A stretch of DNA of 64,000 nucleotides from DASVTR01 sp036387475. Lineage in GTDB: Bacteria > Acidobacteriota > Blastocatellia > Pyrinomonadales > Pyrinomonadaceae. A program made the position numbers and the translations under genes. Numbering within the stretch: the first letter of the stretch is position 1; each line of letters opens with the position of its first letter. Location of the stretch: NCBI GenBank assembly GCA_036387475.1, contig DASVTR010000003.1, positions 364,956 to 428,955 of the forward strand. The letters are read 5' to 3'. Below are positions 8,284-17,192 of this stretch, in pieces. Under the pieces are notes generated by a model, which worked only from the letters and a program-made list of their open reading frames with translations, was not told the origin of the DNA and did no database searches.

Positions 8284-8405
8284 GGGAAAAGGTAAAAGTA
8301 AAAAGGCAATAGTGAGGAGAAGACAACTTTTATTAAAAGTGATTCTCCGCCTCCCTTTCGCCTTTTTACTTTTGCCTGCTTTAGTTTGCCTTTTTACTTT
8401 TCTCG
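8284..8405. repeat. Tandem-arm inverted repeat, AAAGTAAAAAGG type
   Basis: Left arm AAAAGGTAAAAGTAAAAAGG (8286-8310), right arm with TCGCCTTTTTACTTTTGCC and GCCTTTTTACTTTTC; centre contains ACAACTTTTATTAAAAGTG. A variant of the GGGGAAAGG group, between the cyclic-nucleotide and HAD genes. Confidence 0.72.
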
Positions 8406-8476
8406 CGTCGGCGTCTTACAATGCACAGCCTGTTCGACAATAATTCCAGAGCACAGATAGGGCTTGGCAGGGCTGC

Positions 8477-9172
8477 ATGATTCAGGCCATTTTTTTTGAT
8501 TTCAACGGCGTCATTATTGATGACGAGCCGCTGCAACTGAAAGTCTATCAGGAAGTGTTGCAGCCCGCCGGCGTCACGTTTACAGAAGCGGACTACTACA
8601 ATGCTATGGGCATGGACGACCGCCTGTTCGTCCGCACGATGTTTGAGCGCGCCGGAAAGCCTCTGGCCGACGATGCGCTCGCTCCCCTCATCGAGCGCAA
8701 GACCCAGCTTCATCGCCAAGAGATAGAAGACGAATTGCCGCTCTTTCCAGGCGTCCTGACGTTCATTAAGGCCGCGTCGCGCAGCTACGCGCTGGGGCTG
8801 GTTAGTATGGCTGTGCGCGTCGAGATAGATTACGTGCTTGAGCGCGCCGGTCTTCAGCAGGCTTTCAGCGTTGTCGTCAGCGCAGAGGACGCTCATAGCT
8901 GCAAGCCAGACCCTTGCTGCTATCAACGCGCGCTCGAACTCTTAAACGAGCGACGGCGCGCAGAACGCAAACTGCCGCTCCTGCCAGCCGAATGTCTCGT
9001 CATAGAAGATTCGCCGCCAGGCATTCAAGCGGGGCGCAGCGCCGGTATGCGTACGCTCGGCGTCACCAATTCCGTTTCGGAAGCGCAACTTCGCGCAGCG
9101 GGCGCGGATGTCGTCACGGCCAGCCTTGCGGATTGGACGACGGACGCCGTGCATCACGTCTTCGACATATAA
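8477..9172 (+). CDS. HAD-superfamily hydrolase, beta-phosphoglucomutase-like
   Basis: 231 residues with a Rossmann-like core and an alpha-helical cap, as in phosphatases/phosphomutases of the HAD subfamily IA. Motif I is FFDFNGVIIDDEP: the nucleophile D8 is present, but the general acid/base at +2 is Asn10 instead of Asp. Motif III lysine is in SCKPDPCCY and motif IV is VIEDSPPGIQAG. An Asn at this place occurs in a recognisable HAD subset, and such enzymes may act on substrates with good leaving groups or lack ordinary phosphatase activity (inference). Substrate unknown. Lies between two repeat elements. Confidence 0.82.
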   Translation: MIQAIFFDFNGVIIDDEPLQLKVYQEVLQPAGVTFTEADYYNAMGMDDRLFVRTMFERAGKPLADDALAPLIERKTQLHRQEIEDELPLFPGVLTFIKAASRSYALGLVSMAVRVEIDYVLERAGLQQAFSVVVSAEDAHSCKPDPCCYQRALELLNERRRAERKLPLLPAECLVIEDSPPGIQAGRSAGMRTLGVTNSVSEAQLRAAGADVVTASLADWTTDAVHHVFDI

Positions 9173-9250
9173 ACGATAAAGTGGTAACGATGAACGCGGA
9201 ATGTAAGACAACTGCTTTATAGTTCATCGTTCATCGCTCCTGCTTCATCC
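9173..9250. repeat. Tandem-arm inverted repeat, GATGAACGCGGAAC type
   Basis: Left arm AACGATGAACGCGGAATG (9186-9203), right arm TTCATCGTTCATCGCTCC plus TGCTTCATCC (9223-9250), centre TAAGACAACTGCTTTATAG. It occupies the entire spacer between the HAD and SirB1-like genes. Confidence 0.8.
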
Positions 9251-9258
9251 TTGTGTTT

Positions 9259-10116
9259 ATGACTCCAGAAAGCAAACTCTTCGCGGGCTTCATGCGACGC
9301 AATTTCGCCGAAGAGATAGCCAAGCCCGATGACGCTATCAGGCTTGCATGGGCGGCGGTGTTCATCGCGGCAGAAGATCAGGCTCATCTGGATGCCGACT
9401 TCGGTTGGTATGTGATACGGCTGGACGATTTCGCGCATGAGGCTGGAAAGCGCGTCGTGGCCGCACCGGGCGCGGGCGTCGAAGCCTTCAATTATTTCAT
9501 GTTCGAGGAAGCCCGTTTCGCGGGCAACCAGCTTGATTATTACGACCCGGCCAACAGCTTCTTGAATCGCGTGCTGGATCGTCGCGTCGGCATACCGATT
9601 ACGCTCTCCATCGTTTACATGGAAGTCGGGCGCAGGGCCGGGTTGGATGTTGACGGCATCGGCCTGCCCGGACATTTCATCGTCCGCGCGCGCGAGCGTG
9701 GTGCGGTTGAATCAATCCTCGTCGATCCTTTTCACTGCAAGACGCTGGAGCTTGAAGACTGTCAGGACAGGCTCGACGAGGTTTATCACGGGCAGGTCGC
9801 GCTCACGGACGAACACCTGCGCGCCGCCACGACGCGTGAGATTCTGGTTCGGCTGTTGACAAATCTCAAGGCTATCTACGCCCGCGCCAATCTCTATCGC
9901 CAGACGCTCGCTGTCATCGACAGGATTCTATTGCTGACGCCGCTTGCCCCCGTAGAGCACCGCGACCGCAGCCTTATCCTCGCGCAGCTTGAGCGTCTGC
10001 CCGAAGCGATTGCCGAAATGGAAGCCTATTTGCAGATGGAAACAGACGCCGCAGACGCCGAACAAGTGCGCGAGCAACTGCACACATTCAAGAGGCGACA
10101 AGCAATGAGGAACTAA
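9259..10116 (+). CDS. SirB1/transglutaminase-like protein with TPR-like C-terminus
   Basis: 285 residues from ATG 9259. The N-terminal ~180 residues match the SirB1/Transglut_core2 family: NQLDYYDPANSFLNRVLDRR, GIPITLSIVYMEVGRRAGL, GLPGHFIVR and LVDPFHC. The C-terminal ~100 residues are helical TPR-like (LKAIYARANLYRQTLAVIDRIL). Related genes are widespread and often near prfA/prmC, but the function is not established. No Shine-Dalgarno is visible; the start follows a repeat arm. An in-frame GTG lies two codons upstream. Confidence 0.8.
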   Translation: MTPESKLFAGFMRRNFAEEIAKPDDAIRLAWAAVFIAAEDQAHLDADFGWYVIRLDDFAHEAGKRVVAAPGAGVEAFNYFMFEEARFAGNQLDYYDPANSFLNRVLDRRVGIPITLSIVYMEVGRRAGLDVDGIGLPGHFIVRARERGAVESILVDPFHCKTLELEDCQDRLDEVYHGQVALTDEHLRAATTREILVRLLTNLKAIYARANLYRQTLAVIDRILLLTPLAPVEHRDRSLILAQLERLPEAIAEMEAYLQMETDAADAEQVREQLHTFKRRQAMRN

Positions 10117-10118
10117 AA

Positions 10119-10222
10119 GCAGGAGTCAGAATCCAGAATTCAGAAGCCAGAAGAAGAGGCTAAAACCGCTTTTATTTTATTCTTTCTGTTCTTCTGAAGT
10201 CTGGATTCTGAATTCTGAATTC
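10119..10222. repeat. Tandem-arm inverted repeat, CAGAATTCAGAAG type
   Basis: Left arm GCAGGAGTCAGAATCCAGAA + TTCAGAAGCCAGAAG, right arm CTTCTGAAGTCTGGATTCTG + AATTCTGAATTC; centre GGCTAAAACCGCTTTTATTT. Near-identical centre and arms to copies at 19854, 41311, 43968, 49174 and 51985. Confidence 0.87.
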
Positions 10223-10233
10223 GCAGTTGAGAT

Positions 10234-11703
10234 ATGTCTTTCTACGATATTCTTCGACTCTCGGTGCGGAATCTGCGTGAGGCGAAGCTGCGCGCGACGT
10301 TGACGACGATGGGCGTCATCGTTGGGGTGGCGGTCATCGTGACGATGGTATCGTTCGGGCTGGGGCTGCAACGCAACACCATTGCGCGTTTCAAGGCGCT
10401 CGATTTGTTCAATGAGATTAGGGTCTTCGGGCGCAGTCTTTCGAGCCTCGCCGACGCGGTTTCAGGGCGGGGGCAGGATGGCGGCGGTGAAGAGGGAAGG
10501 CGACAGGGCGGCGGGCCGCAACCGGATAAGACACCAGCGCGTGTGCTGGATGATAAGGCGGTCGAAGAGATAGCGAAGATTCCGGGCGTCGCTTACGTCG
10601 AGCCGCAAGTCTATTTTCGCGTCTACATGCGCTCGAACGGACGCGTGCAGACGCAGGTCGTGAGCGGCGCAAACGTACCAAATGCGGCGGCGCGCTTTCA
10701 GGAATTTGCCGCCGGACAGATGATTGCCGCGCCAGACGCGTTTGAAGCAGTCGTCAACGAACAATGGACGCTTGATTTCGGTTACGAGAAGCCTGCCGAT
10801 GCCATCGGCAAGACCGTTGACTTTCTCGCGCCTGCAAAAAAGGAGGAAGATGAAGGCGAAGCTGATAACTTTTTCGGCATCCCGCTCGAAGATGAAGAGC
10901 CGTTGGCGGATGACAAAGATACGGCTGACCGTCTCGTCGCTCGCTCCTTTCGCATCGCGGGCGTGCTGCCGAAGGAATCGAAGAATAACTCATCGGGCGG
11001 CGGCTTTCGCGGCTTTGGCCCACGCGCGAACGTCTACATTCCACTCGCGGCGGCGCGCAGTTGGTCGCAGGAATATCGCAACCCGCTTAACGAAGTGGCG
11101 CTGGAACTGGCACGCCAGAGCGGCGCACTCGAAGAGAATCAGGTGGAAGGATACGATCAGGCTGTGGTGCGCGTCAGCGACCCCGTTGCGCTCACGGACG
11201 TGCGAAAGATTTTGACCGAGCGCGGCTTCGAGAGCTTTTCCATCGTAGACCAGTTGGAACAACTTCGTACCGTCTTTCTCATCATCAATTCGGCGCTAGG
11301 ACTCTTGGGCGGCATCTCGTTGCTGGTCGCTTCGTTTGGCATCGCCAACACGATGATTATGTCTATCCTCGAACGCACGCGCGAGATCGGCATTATGAAA
11401 GCCATCGGCGCGGAAGACCGCGAGATTAAGCTCATCTTCTTTGTCGAGGCGGCGGTGATAGGACTCTTGGGCGGCATCATCGGCGTGCTGGCCGCATGGG
11501 GCATTGACGCTCTGGCAAATCGCCTTGCCTATCGCTTCATACTCAAACCACAGGGCGCGTCCTACGTAGACTTTTTCGCCATCCCCATCTATCTCTGGCT
11601 CGGCGCGATTCTCTTCGCCGTGCTCGTCTCCATCCTCGCCGCGCTTTATCCAGCAGCCCGCGCGGCGCGGATTGACCCGGTGAAGGCGCTAAGACACGAC
11701 TGA
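10234..11703 (+). CDS. ABC transporter permease, MacB/FtsX type
   Basis: 489 residues. One N-terminal transmembrane helix (~22-44, TMGVIVGVAVIVTMVSFGLG), a large extracytoplasmic MacB-type domain (~50-340) with a Gly/Arg-rich low-complexity insert near residue 75, and a C-terminal FtsX domain with three helices. The FtsX region includes SFGIANTMIMSILERTREIGIMKAIGA, the diagnostic stretch of the family, and ends YPAARAARIDPVKALRHD. Such permeases pair with LolD/MacB-type ATPases such as that at 6554-7231. Function could be macrolide/peptide efflux or lipoprotein transport; substrate not readable. Confidence 0.9.
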   Translation: MSFYDILRLSVRNLREAKLRATLTTMGVIVGVAVIVTMVSFGLGLQRNTIARFKALDLFNEIRVFGRSLSSLADAVSGRGQDGGGEEGRRQGGGPQPDKTPARVLDDKAVEEIAKIPGVAYVEPQVYFRVYMRSNGRVQTQVVSGANVPNAAARFQEFAAGQMIAAPDAFEAVVNEQWTLDFGYEKPADAIGKTVDFLAPAKKEEDEGEADNFFGIPLEDEEPLADDKDTADRLVARSFRIAGVLPKESKNNSSGGGFRGFGPRANVYIPLAAARSWSQEYRNPLNEVALELARQSGALEENQVEGYDQAVVRVSDPVALTDVRKILTERGFESFSIVDQLEQLRTVFLIINSALGLLGGISLLVASFGIANTMIMSILERTREIGIMKAIGAEDREIKLIFFVEAAVIGLLGGIIGVLAAWGIDALANRLAYRFILKPQGASYVDFFAIPIYLWLGAILFAVLVSILAALYPAARAARIDPVKALRHD

Positions 11704-11850
11704 AAACGTAAAGAGGTAAAGGGGAAAGGGTTAAAGGGGAAGAGGGACAAAGGGAAGGCGGAAACCACTTTTTATTAACTTAAAAGCTGGCTTCCCCTGC
11801 CCCTTTAGCCCTTTCCCCTTTTCTCCCTTGCCTTTTCCTTCCTTTAACTT
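11704..11850. repeat. Tandem-arm inverted repeat, GGGGAAAGG type
   Basis: Left arm GAGGTAAAGGGGAAAGGG + TTAAAGGGGAAGAGGG, right arm GCCCCTTTAGCCCTTTCCCC + TTTTCTCCC; centre GGCGGAAACCACTTTTTATT, which is the same core as in the CAGAATTC-type elements. It separates two convergent genes and may also act as a terminator. Confidence 0.82.
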
Positions 11851-12410
11851 GCTAAGGGTTTGCCGCAGCGATTGCAGAAGCGGGCGGTGGCGTCTTTTTG
11901 TTTCGCGCCGCAGGAGGAGCAGGTGAGGCCGACGCGCATGTTTGCGCCGCAGGTCGAGCAGTAATCCGAGCCTGCGCTGTTGGCTGCGCCGCAAGTGCCA
12001 CAGCGTCCGGGCAGCGGTGGCACGTAGCCTCCGGCTTTGCGTGCGATGTGGTCTTCGACCACGCGCCATGTATCTTCGGTCAGCTTAAACTGCCAGTAAG
12101 CGCCGAGCGCGGCGAGAGCCATCAACGGAGCGAAGACAGCCATCCCGATGAGTCCGACCGCAGCTTTGTCAAACCACTTCTGCATCCCTACCTCAACGCG
12201 CGTGCCGCCTGACTCAGGCGTAATCTTAATCGTCATCGCCGAAGACAGCCCCGTCAAATCGCGCAGCGTGCTCTGCTTGCGCGCTTGTAGCACGCTCGTT
12301 GAAGCGACCTGCATCGTTTGCACTTCATACTCGGAATCGAAAAGCTGTCGCAGGTCTGACAGTAATTGAGTGGCGTCGGCTTCCACGCCGGGGTAATATC
12401 TGCTATCCAT
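11844..12410 (-). CDS. Membrane protein with C-terminal double zinc ribbon
   Basis: 188 residues from ATG 12410. An N-terminal soluble region (~1-85) is followed by two close hydrophobic segments (about 87-125, VGLIGMAVFAPLMALAALGA), then two zinc ribbons: CGTCGAANSAGSDYCSTCG and CSSCGAKQKDATARFCNRCG. Start chosen because AAAGG lies just upstream and an earlier in-frame start would read through repeat sequence. Zinc-ribbon/membrane proteins of this kind are of unknown function. Its 3' end touches the repeat at 11704-11850. Confidence 0.75.
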   Translation of the reverse strand: MDSRYYPGVEADATQLLSDLRQLFDSEYEVQTMQVASTSVLQARKQSTLRDLTGLSSAMTIKITPESGGTRVEVGMQKWFDKAAVGLIGMAVFAPLMALAALGAYWQFKLTEDTWRVVEDHIARKAGGYVPPLPGRCGTCGAANSAGSDYCSTCGANMRVGLTCSSCGAKQKDATARFCNRCGKPLAS

Positions 12411-12426
12411 CTTGCACCTTTCGTTA

Positions 12427-12513
12427 TCAAGTCTTGGAGTTTGGAGTCTTGAGTCGAGAGTCAAAAGATAAAAGCCTTTGACTCATGACTACAGACTTCA
12501 GAGACTCAAGACT
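12427..12513. repeat. Tandem-arm inverted repeat, GAGTCTTGAGTC type
   Basis: Left arm AGTCTTGGAGTTTGGAGTCT + TGAGTCGAGAGTC, right arm GACTCATGACTACAGACTTC + AGAGACTCAAGACT. The centre AAAAGATAAAAGCCTTTGAC is almost the exact reverse complement of the centre of the element at 57281. It separates two divergent genes. Confidence 0.8.
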
Positions 12514-12532
12514 ATAAAGAGGAGATTATAAA

Positions 12533-14746
12533 TTGAAAAGAACCTGCCGCAATCTTCTAGCGCTCTGGCTTATCTATACTTTCATCTTCGCGCAGTCGAG
12601 CGTGCTTTCACAGGAAAGAACGACGAGCGCCGCCTTCGACGGCTTCACAGCGGAAGAGACTGCTGCCGAGCGTCGCCTCGAAGAACAGTTTCGCATCATC
12701 CCGACGACTGATTCGGCGCGCTCTCATCTGCAACGCCTGACGCGCGAAGCCCATGTCGCAGGGACGCCCGAAGACTACGACACAGCCCTTTACGTGCGCG
12801 ACCAAATGCGCGCCTACGGCCTCGCGGCTGAACTCAAAGAATATCAGGTTTTGTTGTCCTACCCGAAGCAGCCGAGCATTGTCGAACTTGTCGCGCCGCG
12901 CCGCGAGAGATTGAAAGTGCAGGAAGCGGTTCTCGCGCAAGACCCGACATCTTCAAGCCGCAAGATTATCCCGCTCTTTAACGGCTACGCTCCTTCGGGC
13001 GACGTGACCGCTCCGCTCGTCTACGTCAACTACGGGCTGCCGAACGATTACGAGGCTTTGAAGAAAGTCGGCGTCGAAGTCCGTGGACGGATTGCGATAG
13101 CGCGCTACGGCAATTCGTTTCGCGGCGTCAAAGCCAAAGTCGCGGAAGAGAACGGTGCGCTCGGACTCATCATTTATTCCGACCCGGCGGACGATGGCTA
13201 TATGCAGGGAGACGTGTATCCGAAGGGAGCCTGGCGGCCTGAGACTTCGGCGCAGCGCGGCTCTGTTGAATATCTCTTCGAGTATCCGGGTGACCCCTTA
13301 ACGCCGGGCCAGCCCAGCATTCCCGGCACGCCGCGCATCAGGCGCGAAGAAGCGACGAACCTGCCGCACATTCCCGTCCAGCCCATCTCCTACGGAGACG
13401 CGCGACGCCTGCTTGAACCCCTGCGTGGGCCACTCCGCCCCAACGGTTTTCAAGGGGGCTTGCCGTTCGCTTATCACGTCGGCGGCACATCTGATGTGCG
13501 CGTACACTTAAAGACGGACATGGATTTCGTGACGCGCACAATCTGGAACGTACATGCGCGCATTGACGGCGAGGTTGAGCCGGATCGCTGGATTATCATG
13601 GGCAATCACCGCGACGCCTGGACGTTCGGCGCGGTTGACCCTAACTCCGGCACAACCGCCATGCTGGAAGCGGCGCGTGCCTTCGGGCAATTATTGAAAG
13701 CGGGCTGGAAGCCGCGCCGGACAATCCTGCTCTGTAGCTGGGACGGCGAAGAGTATGGACTCATCGGCTCGACCGAGTGGGCCGAAGAGTTTGCGGGGGA
13801 ATTGAAAGAGAAGGCTGTCGCGTATCTCAACATGGATGCCGCCGTTTCCGGCGCAAACTTCGGCGCAGCCTCTGTGCCGTCTTTGTGGCGTTTGATACGC
13901 GCCGCGACGCGCGACGTGCGCGACCCGAAAACCGGCAAGACGATTTACGAGGCATGGCAAGCCCGCGCACGCGAACAACGCCCGACGCCTGAGTTGACAG
14001 ACCCCAGCGGCACGGACACGGCCATTGCCGAAGCACGCATCGGCGCGCTCGGCTCCGGCTCCGATTACACGCCCTTTCTACAGCATCTCGGCGTCACCTC
14101 GCTCGACATGGGCTTCGGCGGCGATTACGGCGTTTACCATTCGGCCTATGATTCGTTTTACTGGATGTCGAAATTCGGCGACCCTAGTTTTCAGTATCAC
14201 GTCGCCGCAGCGCAAATCTGGGGCACAATCGCGCTGCGCCTCGCCAACGCGAAAGGCTTGCCCTTCGTTTACACGGATTATGCCAATCAGTTACGCGAGT
14301 TTGTGGCGGACGTAGAGCGCGACGCCGCAAAGCGTAAACTGGCAGGAGCTTTCGACGCTCGCGCTCTCAAAGACGCCATCAAGGATTTCGCTGACGAAGC
14401 CGGAAAGATTGAGGCAAGGCAGCAATCGCTCGTCGCGGAAATAGAGAAGACGCGCGTGCAGGGCAACGACGATTACACGCGCGCCGTCGCACGCCTTCGA
14501 CGCATTAACGATGCGTTGATGGCTGCCGAACGTGCGTTGACGGACGGGCGCGGCCTGCGTGGTCGTAGCTGGTACAAGCATCAGATTTATGCGCCCGGCT
14601 ACTACACCGGCTACGCCGCACAGCCGCTTCCAGATTTGCGGCAGGCCGTTGACGACAACAAGGCAGACGACGCGCGTGAAGCTTCCAATCGCGTAGTGGA
14701 AGCAATCAAACGCGCTACCGAAGTGTTAAAGAGAGCGAGAGAGTAA
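12533..14746 (+). CDS. M28-family metallopeptidase, glutamate carboxypeptidase II-like
   Basis: 737 residues with an N-terminal signal peptide, a PA domain (~150-290), an M28 zinc-peptidase domain (~330-570) and a C-terminal transferrin-receptor-like dimerisation domain, as in PSMA/NAALADase. Two-zinc ligands are visible: H359 (GNHRDAW), bridging D369 (AVDPNSGTT), E407 with catalytic E406 (WDGEEYG), D435 (NMDAA) and H536 (VYHSAYDSFYWM). Hence a secreted carboxypeptidase/aminopeptidase, probably cleaving acidic peptides. The TTG start at 12533 has AGAGGAGA 7 bases upstream. Convergent with the FG-GAP gene; terminator hairpins follow. Confidence 0.94.
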   Translation: MKRTCRNLLALWLIYTFIFAQSSVLSQERTTSAAFDGFTAEETAAERRLEEQFRIIPTTDSARSHLQRLTREAHVAGTPEDYDTALYVRDQMRAYGLAAELKEYQVLLSYPKQPSIVELVAPRRERLKVQEAVLAQDPTSSSRKIIPLFNGYAPSGDVTAPLVYVNYGLPNDYEALKKVGVEVRGRIAIARYGNSFRGVKAKVAEENGALGLIIYSDPADDGYMQGDVYPKGAWRPETSAQRGSVEYLFEYPGDPLTPGQPSIPGTPRIRREEATNLPHIPVQPISYGDARRLLEPLRGPLRPNGFQGGLPFAYHVGGTSDVRVHLKTDMDFVTRTIWNVHARIDGEVEPDRWIIMGNHRDAWTFGAVDPNSGTTAMLEAARAFGQLLKAGWKPRRTILLCSWDGEEYGLIGSTEWAEEFAGELKEKAVAYLNMDAAVSGANFGAASVPSLWRLIRAATRDVRDPKTGKTIYEAWQARAREQRPTPELTDPSGTDTAIAEARIGALGSGSDYTPFLQHLGVTSLDMGFGGDYGVYHSAYDSFYWMSKFGDPSFQYHVAAAQIWGTIALRLANAKGLPFVYTDYANQLREFVADVERDAAKRKLAGAFDARALKDAIKDFADEAGKIEARQQSLVAEIEKTRVQGNDDYTRAVARLRRINDALMAAERALTDGRGLRGRSWYKHQIYAPGYYTGYAAQPLPDLRQAVDDNKADDAREASNRVVEAIKRATEVLKRARE

Positions 14747-14772
14747 TACTAAGTTGCAGAATAAAATGATGG

Positions 14773-14848
14773 AAGGGCGGGGGCTTGCCTCCGCCTTTGT
14801 GTGCGCTCAAATAAAAGTAGGAGCGTGAACAGAGATGTTCGCGCTCCT
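14773..14848. terminator. Two hairpins between convergent genes
   Basis: First hairpin AAGGGCGG/CCGCCTTT (14773-14780 with 14791-14798). Second hairpin AGGAGCGTGAAC/GTTCGCGCTCCT (14819-14830 with 14837-14848, one G-T pair), followed by GTTTCT. They lie between the stops of the M28 gene (+) and the FG-GAP gene (-). They probably end transcription from the left; U-tracts are short, so efficiency is uncertain. Confidence 0.6.
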
Positions 14849-14871
14849 GTTTCTATGATAGTGCTGATTAT

Positions 14872-15828
14872 TTAAGGGACGCGGACTGACGGTATCGGAA
14901 TGTCAAGTCCGTCGCCCAGAGAAAACATAATACCTTCTCCGTCGAAGCTGCGGATGATATGCCAGTCGCCCGTCGAGGGGCGATAGACGGCGAGGTCTGT
15001 CTTGCCGTCTCTGTCATAATCCGCAGGGACTGGAATGTCCGTGCTGAGTCCCCAGTTGCGGACGAAGCCGGAGTTAGTAAAGCTGAGGATGACGTGCCAG
15101 TCGCCCCCGCCTCGATAGATAGCGAGGTCTGATTTACCGTCGCCGTCATAATCGCCGGGCACTGGGCGGTCTGTACTGAGTCCCCAATTGCGAACGGTCG
15201 TGCCGCCGCTGCTCTGCCTGACATACCAGTTGCCCTCGTTTGCACGCCAGACGGCCTGATCCGTTTTACCATCGCCGTCGTAATCTGCGGGCACGAGCTT
15301 ATCTGTGCTGAGTCCCCAGTGCACGATACTGCCGCTGCCATCGTTGCTGTTGATGATGTACCAGTTATTTTCCGAGGGACGAAACACGGCGATGTCGGTC
15401 AAGCCGTCTCCATTGTAATCTGCGGGAACGGGAATATCCGTGCTGAGTCCCCAGCCTTTGACCGGATTGGGAGCGCCACTGCTGTTGACGATATACCAGT
15501 TGCCTTCCGTCGGACGCCAGACGGCTAGATCGAACATGCCGTCGCCATCGTAATCGCCCGGCACAAGCCTATCAGTATTCTTGCCCCAGGGGATTTCGAC
15601 AACAGTGCCGGTCGTGCTATTACGCACGCGCCAGAGGCTTCCTTCAGGCAGTGGACGATAGACAGCAACGTCTGCCATACCATCTTGAGTAAAGTCGAAG
15701 GCTCTGGCGTGTGAACGACTTTGAGCGGCAGCCTGCATCTTCCTTTGCGCGCGGCCCGGCGGAATCAAAGAAGGCACAAGCAGGACGCCGAAGAAAATCA
15801 GCGCCCATCCGATAACAGTCTTTTTCAT
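14872..15828 (-). CDS. Secreted FG-GAP/VCBS-type beta-propeller protein
   Basis: 318 residues with a signal peptide (MKKTVIGWALIFFGVLLVPS) and six or seven ~45-residue repeats of the form WGLSTDxPVPxDYDGDGxxDxAVxRPxxGxWYI. Each carries a DYDGDGKTD-like calcium loop, so it should fold as a calcium-binding propeller like FG-GAP/VCBS proteins. No catalytic motif. Last gene of a leftward group of secreted proteins. Probably cell-surface or extracellular; ligand unknown. Confidence 0.85.
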   Translation of the reverse strand: MKKTVIGWALIFFGVLLVPSLIPPGRAQRKMQAAAQSRSHARAFDFTQDGMADVAVYRPLPEGSLWRVRNSTTGTVVEIPWGKNTDRLVPGDYDGDGMFDLAVWRPTEGNWYIVNSSGAPNPVKGWGLSTDIPVPADYNGDGLTDIAVFRPSENNWYIINSNDGSGSIVHWGLSTDKLVPADYDGDGKTDQAVWRANEGNWYVRQSSGGTTVRNWGLSTDRPVPGDYDGDGKSDLAIYRGGGDWHVILSFTNSGFVRNWGLSTDIPVPADYDRDGKTDLAVYRPSTGDWHIIRSFDGEGIMFSLGDGLDIPIPSVRVP

Positions 15829-15886
15829 GGAAAATCCCTTCGATGAATTGGGGCAGCGGAATGAGCCTCGTGCGCTGTCGGGCCTG

Positions 15887-16474
15887 TTAATTAGAGTCTT
15901 TATTCTTTTCCGCTTTGCCTTTGTCTTTCTCTTTCACGTCGGGCGGGAGTCTGTTGGCAGCGTCGATGATTGACTGTGCGGTTTCGAGCGCCGCTTCGAG
16001 CGCTTCGCGTTCCGTCTTGTCTTTAGTCTGCTCGCGCAGCGGTGCGAGTTGAGCGACGAAGCGGGTCGAAGCCGAGGCCAGCTTGCGCAGGGCTTTCGGT
16101 AGCAACCGGTTGTTGGCATCGCGCGCGGCAACATCATCTATATTGGTGATGGCCTCATCTAAAATCTTGGAGAGGTCTGTCAATAACTCCGTGCGCGTGC
16201 CCTTCGGCAACTCGCCCCATTTCTCAACGTCCTTCTGTACCTGCTTGTTGGCCGCAGCATTCGGGTCAGAGAGCAAGAGCAGACGACGCTCGGCGACTTT
16301 GATAAAGACTTCGATTCGCTTGTCCAGAATTTGCGCGAGCCGCACCTGATCGGCTTCAAGCGGCGTCAGGTGATCGCGTTTTGTCGCGGCGCGGCCCAAA
16401 TCGCCCGCAGGAATAAGTGAGACGCCCGCGATGAGGCAGGCCAGGAGAGCGTTGAGAAATCTGTGTTGCCGCAT
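15887..16474 (-). CDS. Secreted helical protein of unknown function
   Basis: 195 residues: signal peptide (about 1-30, LLACLIAGVSLIPAGDLGRAA), then a mostly helical charged region, ending in a lysine-rich tail (DVKEKDKGKAEKNKD). No known motif. Its ATG overlaps the stop of the upstream gene by one base (TAATG), so the two are translationally coupled and probably act together. Confidence 0.65.
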   Translation of the reverse strand: MRQHRFLNALLACLIAGVSLIPAGDLGRAATKRDHLTPLEADQVRLAQILDKRIEVFIKVAERRLLLLSDPNAAANKQVQKDVEKWGELPKGTRTELLTDLSKILDEAITNIDDVAARDANNRLLPKALRKLASASTRFVAQLAPLREQTKDKTEREALEAALETAQSIIDAANRLPPDVKEKDKGKAEKNKDSN

Positions 16475-17085
16475 TATTGTTTTTGTGGAGCACCCTCCGT
16501 AAAGCTTTTCATGTTTTCACCGGAGGGAGTTTTCGCAGATTCTTGTTTGGGGTCTTCGCGCACAACCGTGTCGCCGTAGAAATAGTTTAAGGCTTCCGTG
16601 CGAGCGCCGCGCGTGTAATCGGCAATCGGCTTGATGTTGACGCCATACTCGGCTGGTGTCACACGGCGAATCGATTCGATGCGTATGCCGTGAGCGCGCA
16701 GGGCCAATTCGACGCGCTTGAAAATGTCGCGCATCTTGCCTTTGTCAGACTTTACCTCTGACAGATATTTCATCGCGTCTTCCATCAATCCCTGATAACA
16801 GCCAAGCTCGCTTGATGCCGCGTCGTATTGCAGCGCGGTCGTCAATTCTTCTGCGCGTTGCAGCCGCAACTCGGCCAGTTCGAGGCTGGCGCGCGTGCGT
16901 GCCTTGACATCGCGCGCCGAAGAAAGCTGCGCTCGTTCGCTATGAGAGACAAACTTCATCGGAGGGGGAGCGGAAGTGAGCGGGCTGTCCTGCGCCTGCG
17001 CCACACACGCCAGACAGACGGTGAGCGTTAGCAGCGAGCAGAGACTCACGACCATTTGCGTTTTATCGGAGAGAGGAGAGTTCAT
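16474..17085 (-). CDS. Secreted helical protein, coupled to the downstream gene
   Basis: 203 residues from ATG 17085, chosen because GGAGG lies 11 bases upstream; further in-frame ATGs upstream fall in the repeat at 17104. It has a signal peptide (VVSLCSLLTLTVCLACVAQA) and a helical body with a coiled-coil-like stretch (ARTRASLELAELRLQRAEEL). No family recognised. Overlap of its TAA with the next ATG suggests a stoichiometric pair. Confidence 0.65.
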   Translation of the reverse strand: MNSPLSDKTQMVVSLCSLLTLTVCLACVAQAQDSPLTSAPPPMKFVSHSERAQLSSARDVKARTRASLELAELRLQRAEELTTALQYDAASSELGCYQGLMEDAMKYLSEVKSDKGKMRDIFKRVELALRAHGIRIESIRRVTPAEYGVNIKPIADYTRGARTEALNYFYGDTVVREDPKQESAKTPSGENMKSFTEGAPQKQ

Positions 17086-17103
17086 GATTTCGGTAACCTC
17101 CAT

Positions 17104-17192
17104 TGAGCGAATAGTAAATGGCAAATGGTGAATGGACAAACGAGCTATCCGGTCTCCAGCTATTCGCCACCTACTATCTACTATTCACACAC
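17104..17192. repeat. Tandem-arm inverted repeat, GCGAATAGTAAATGG type
   Basis: Left arm GCGAATAGTAAATGGCAAAT + GGTGAATGG, right arm CTATTCGCCACCTACTATCT + ACTATTCACAC. It fills the gap between the TPR gene and the following secreted-protein gene. Pairing is less perfect than in the other elements. Confidence 0.65.

Noticed and set aside
7329..8309. A 326-codon frame opposite the cyclic-nucleotide-binding gene
   Set aside because: Serine/arginine-rich shadow translation of a clearly coding gene; no domain.
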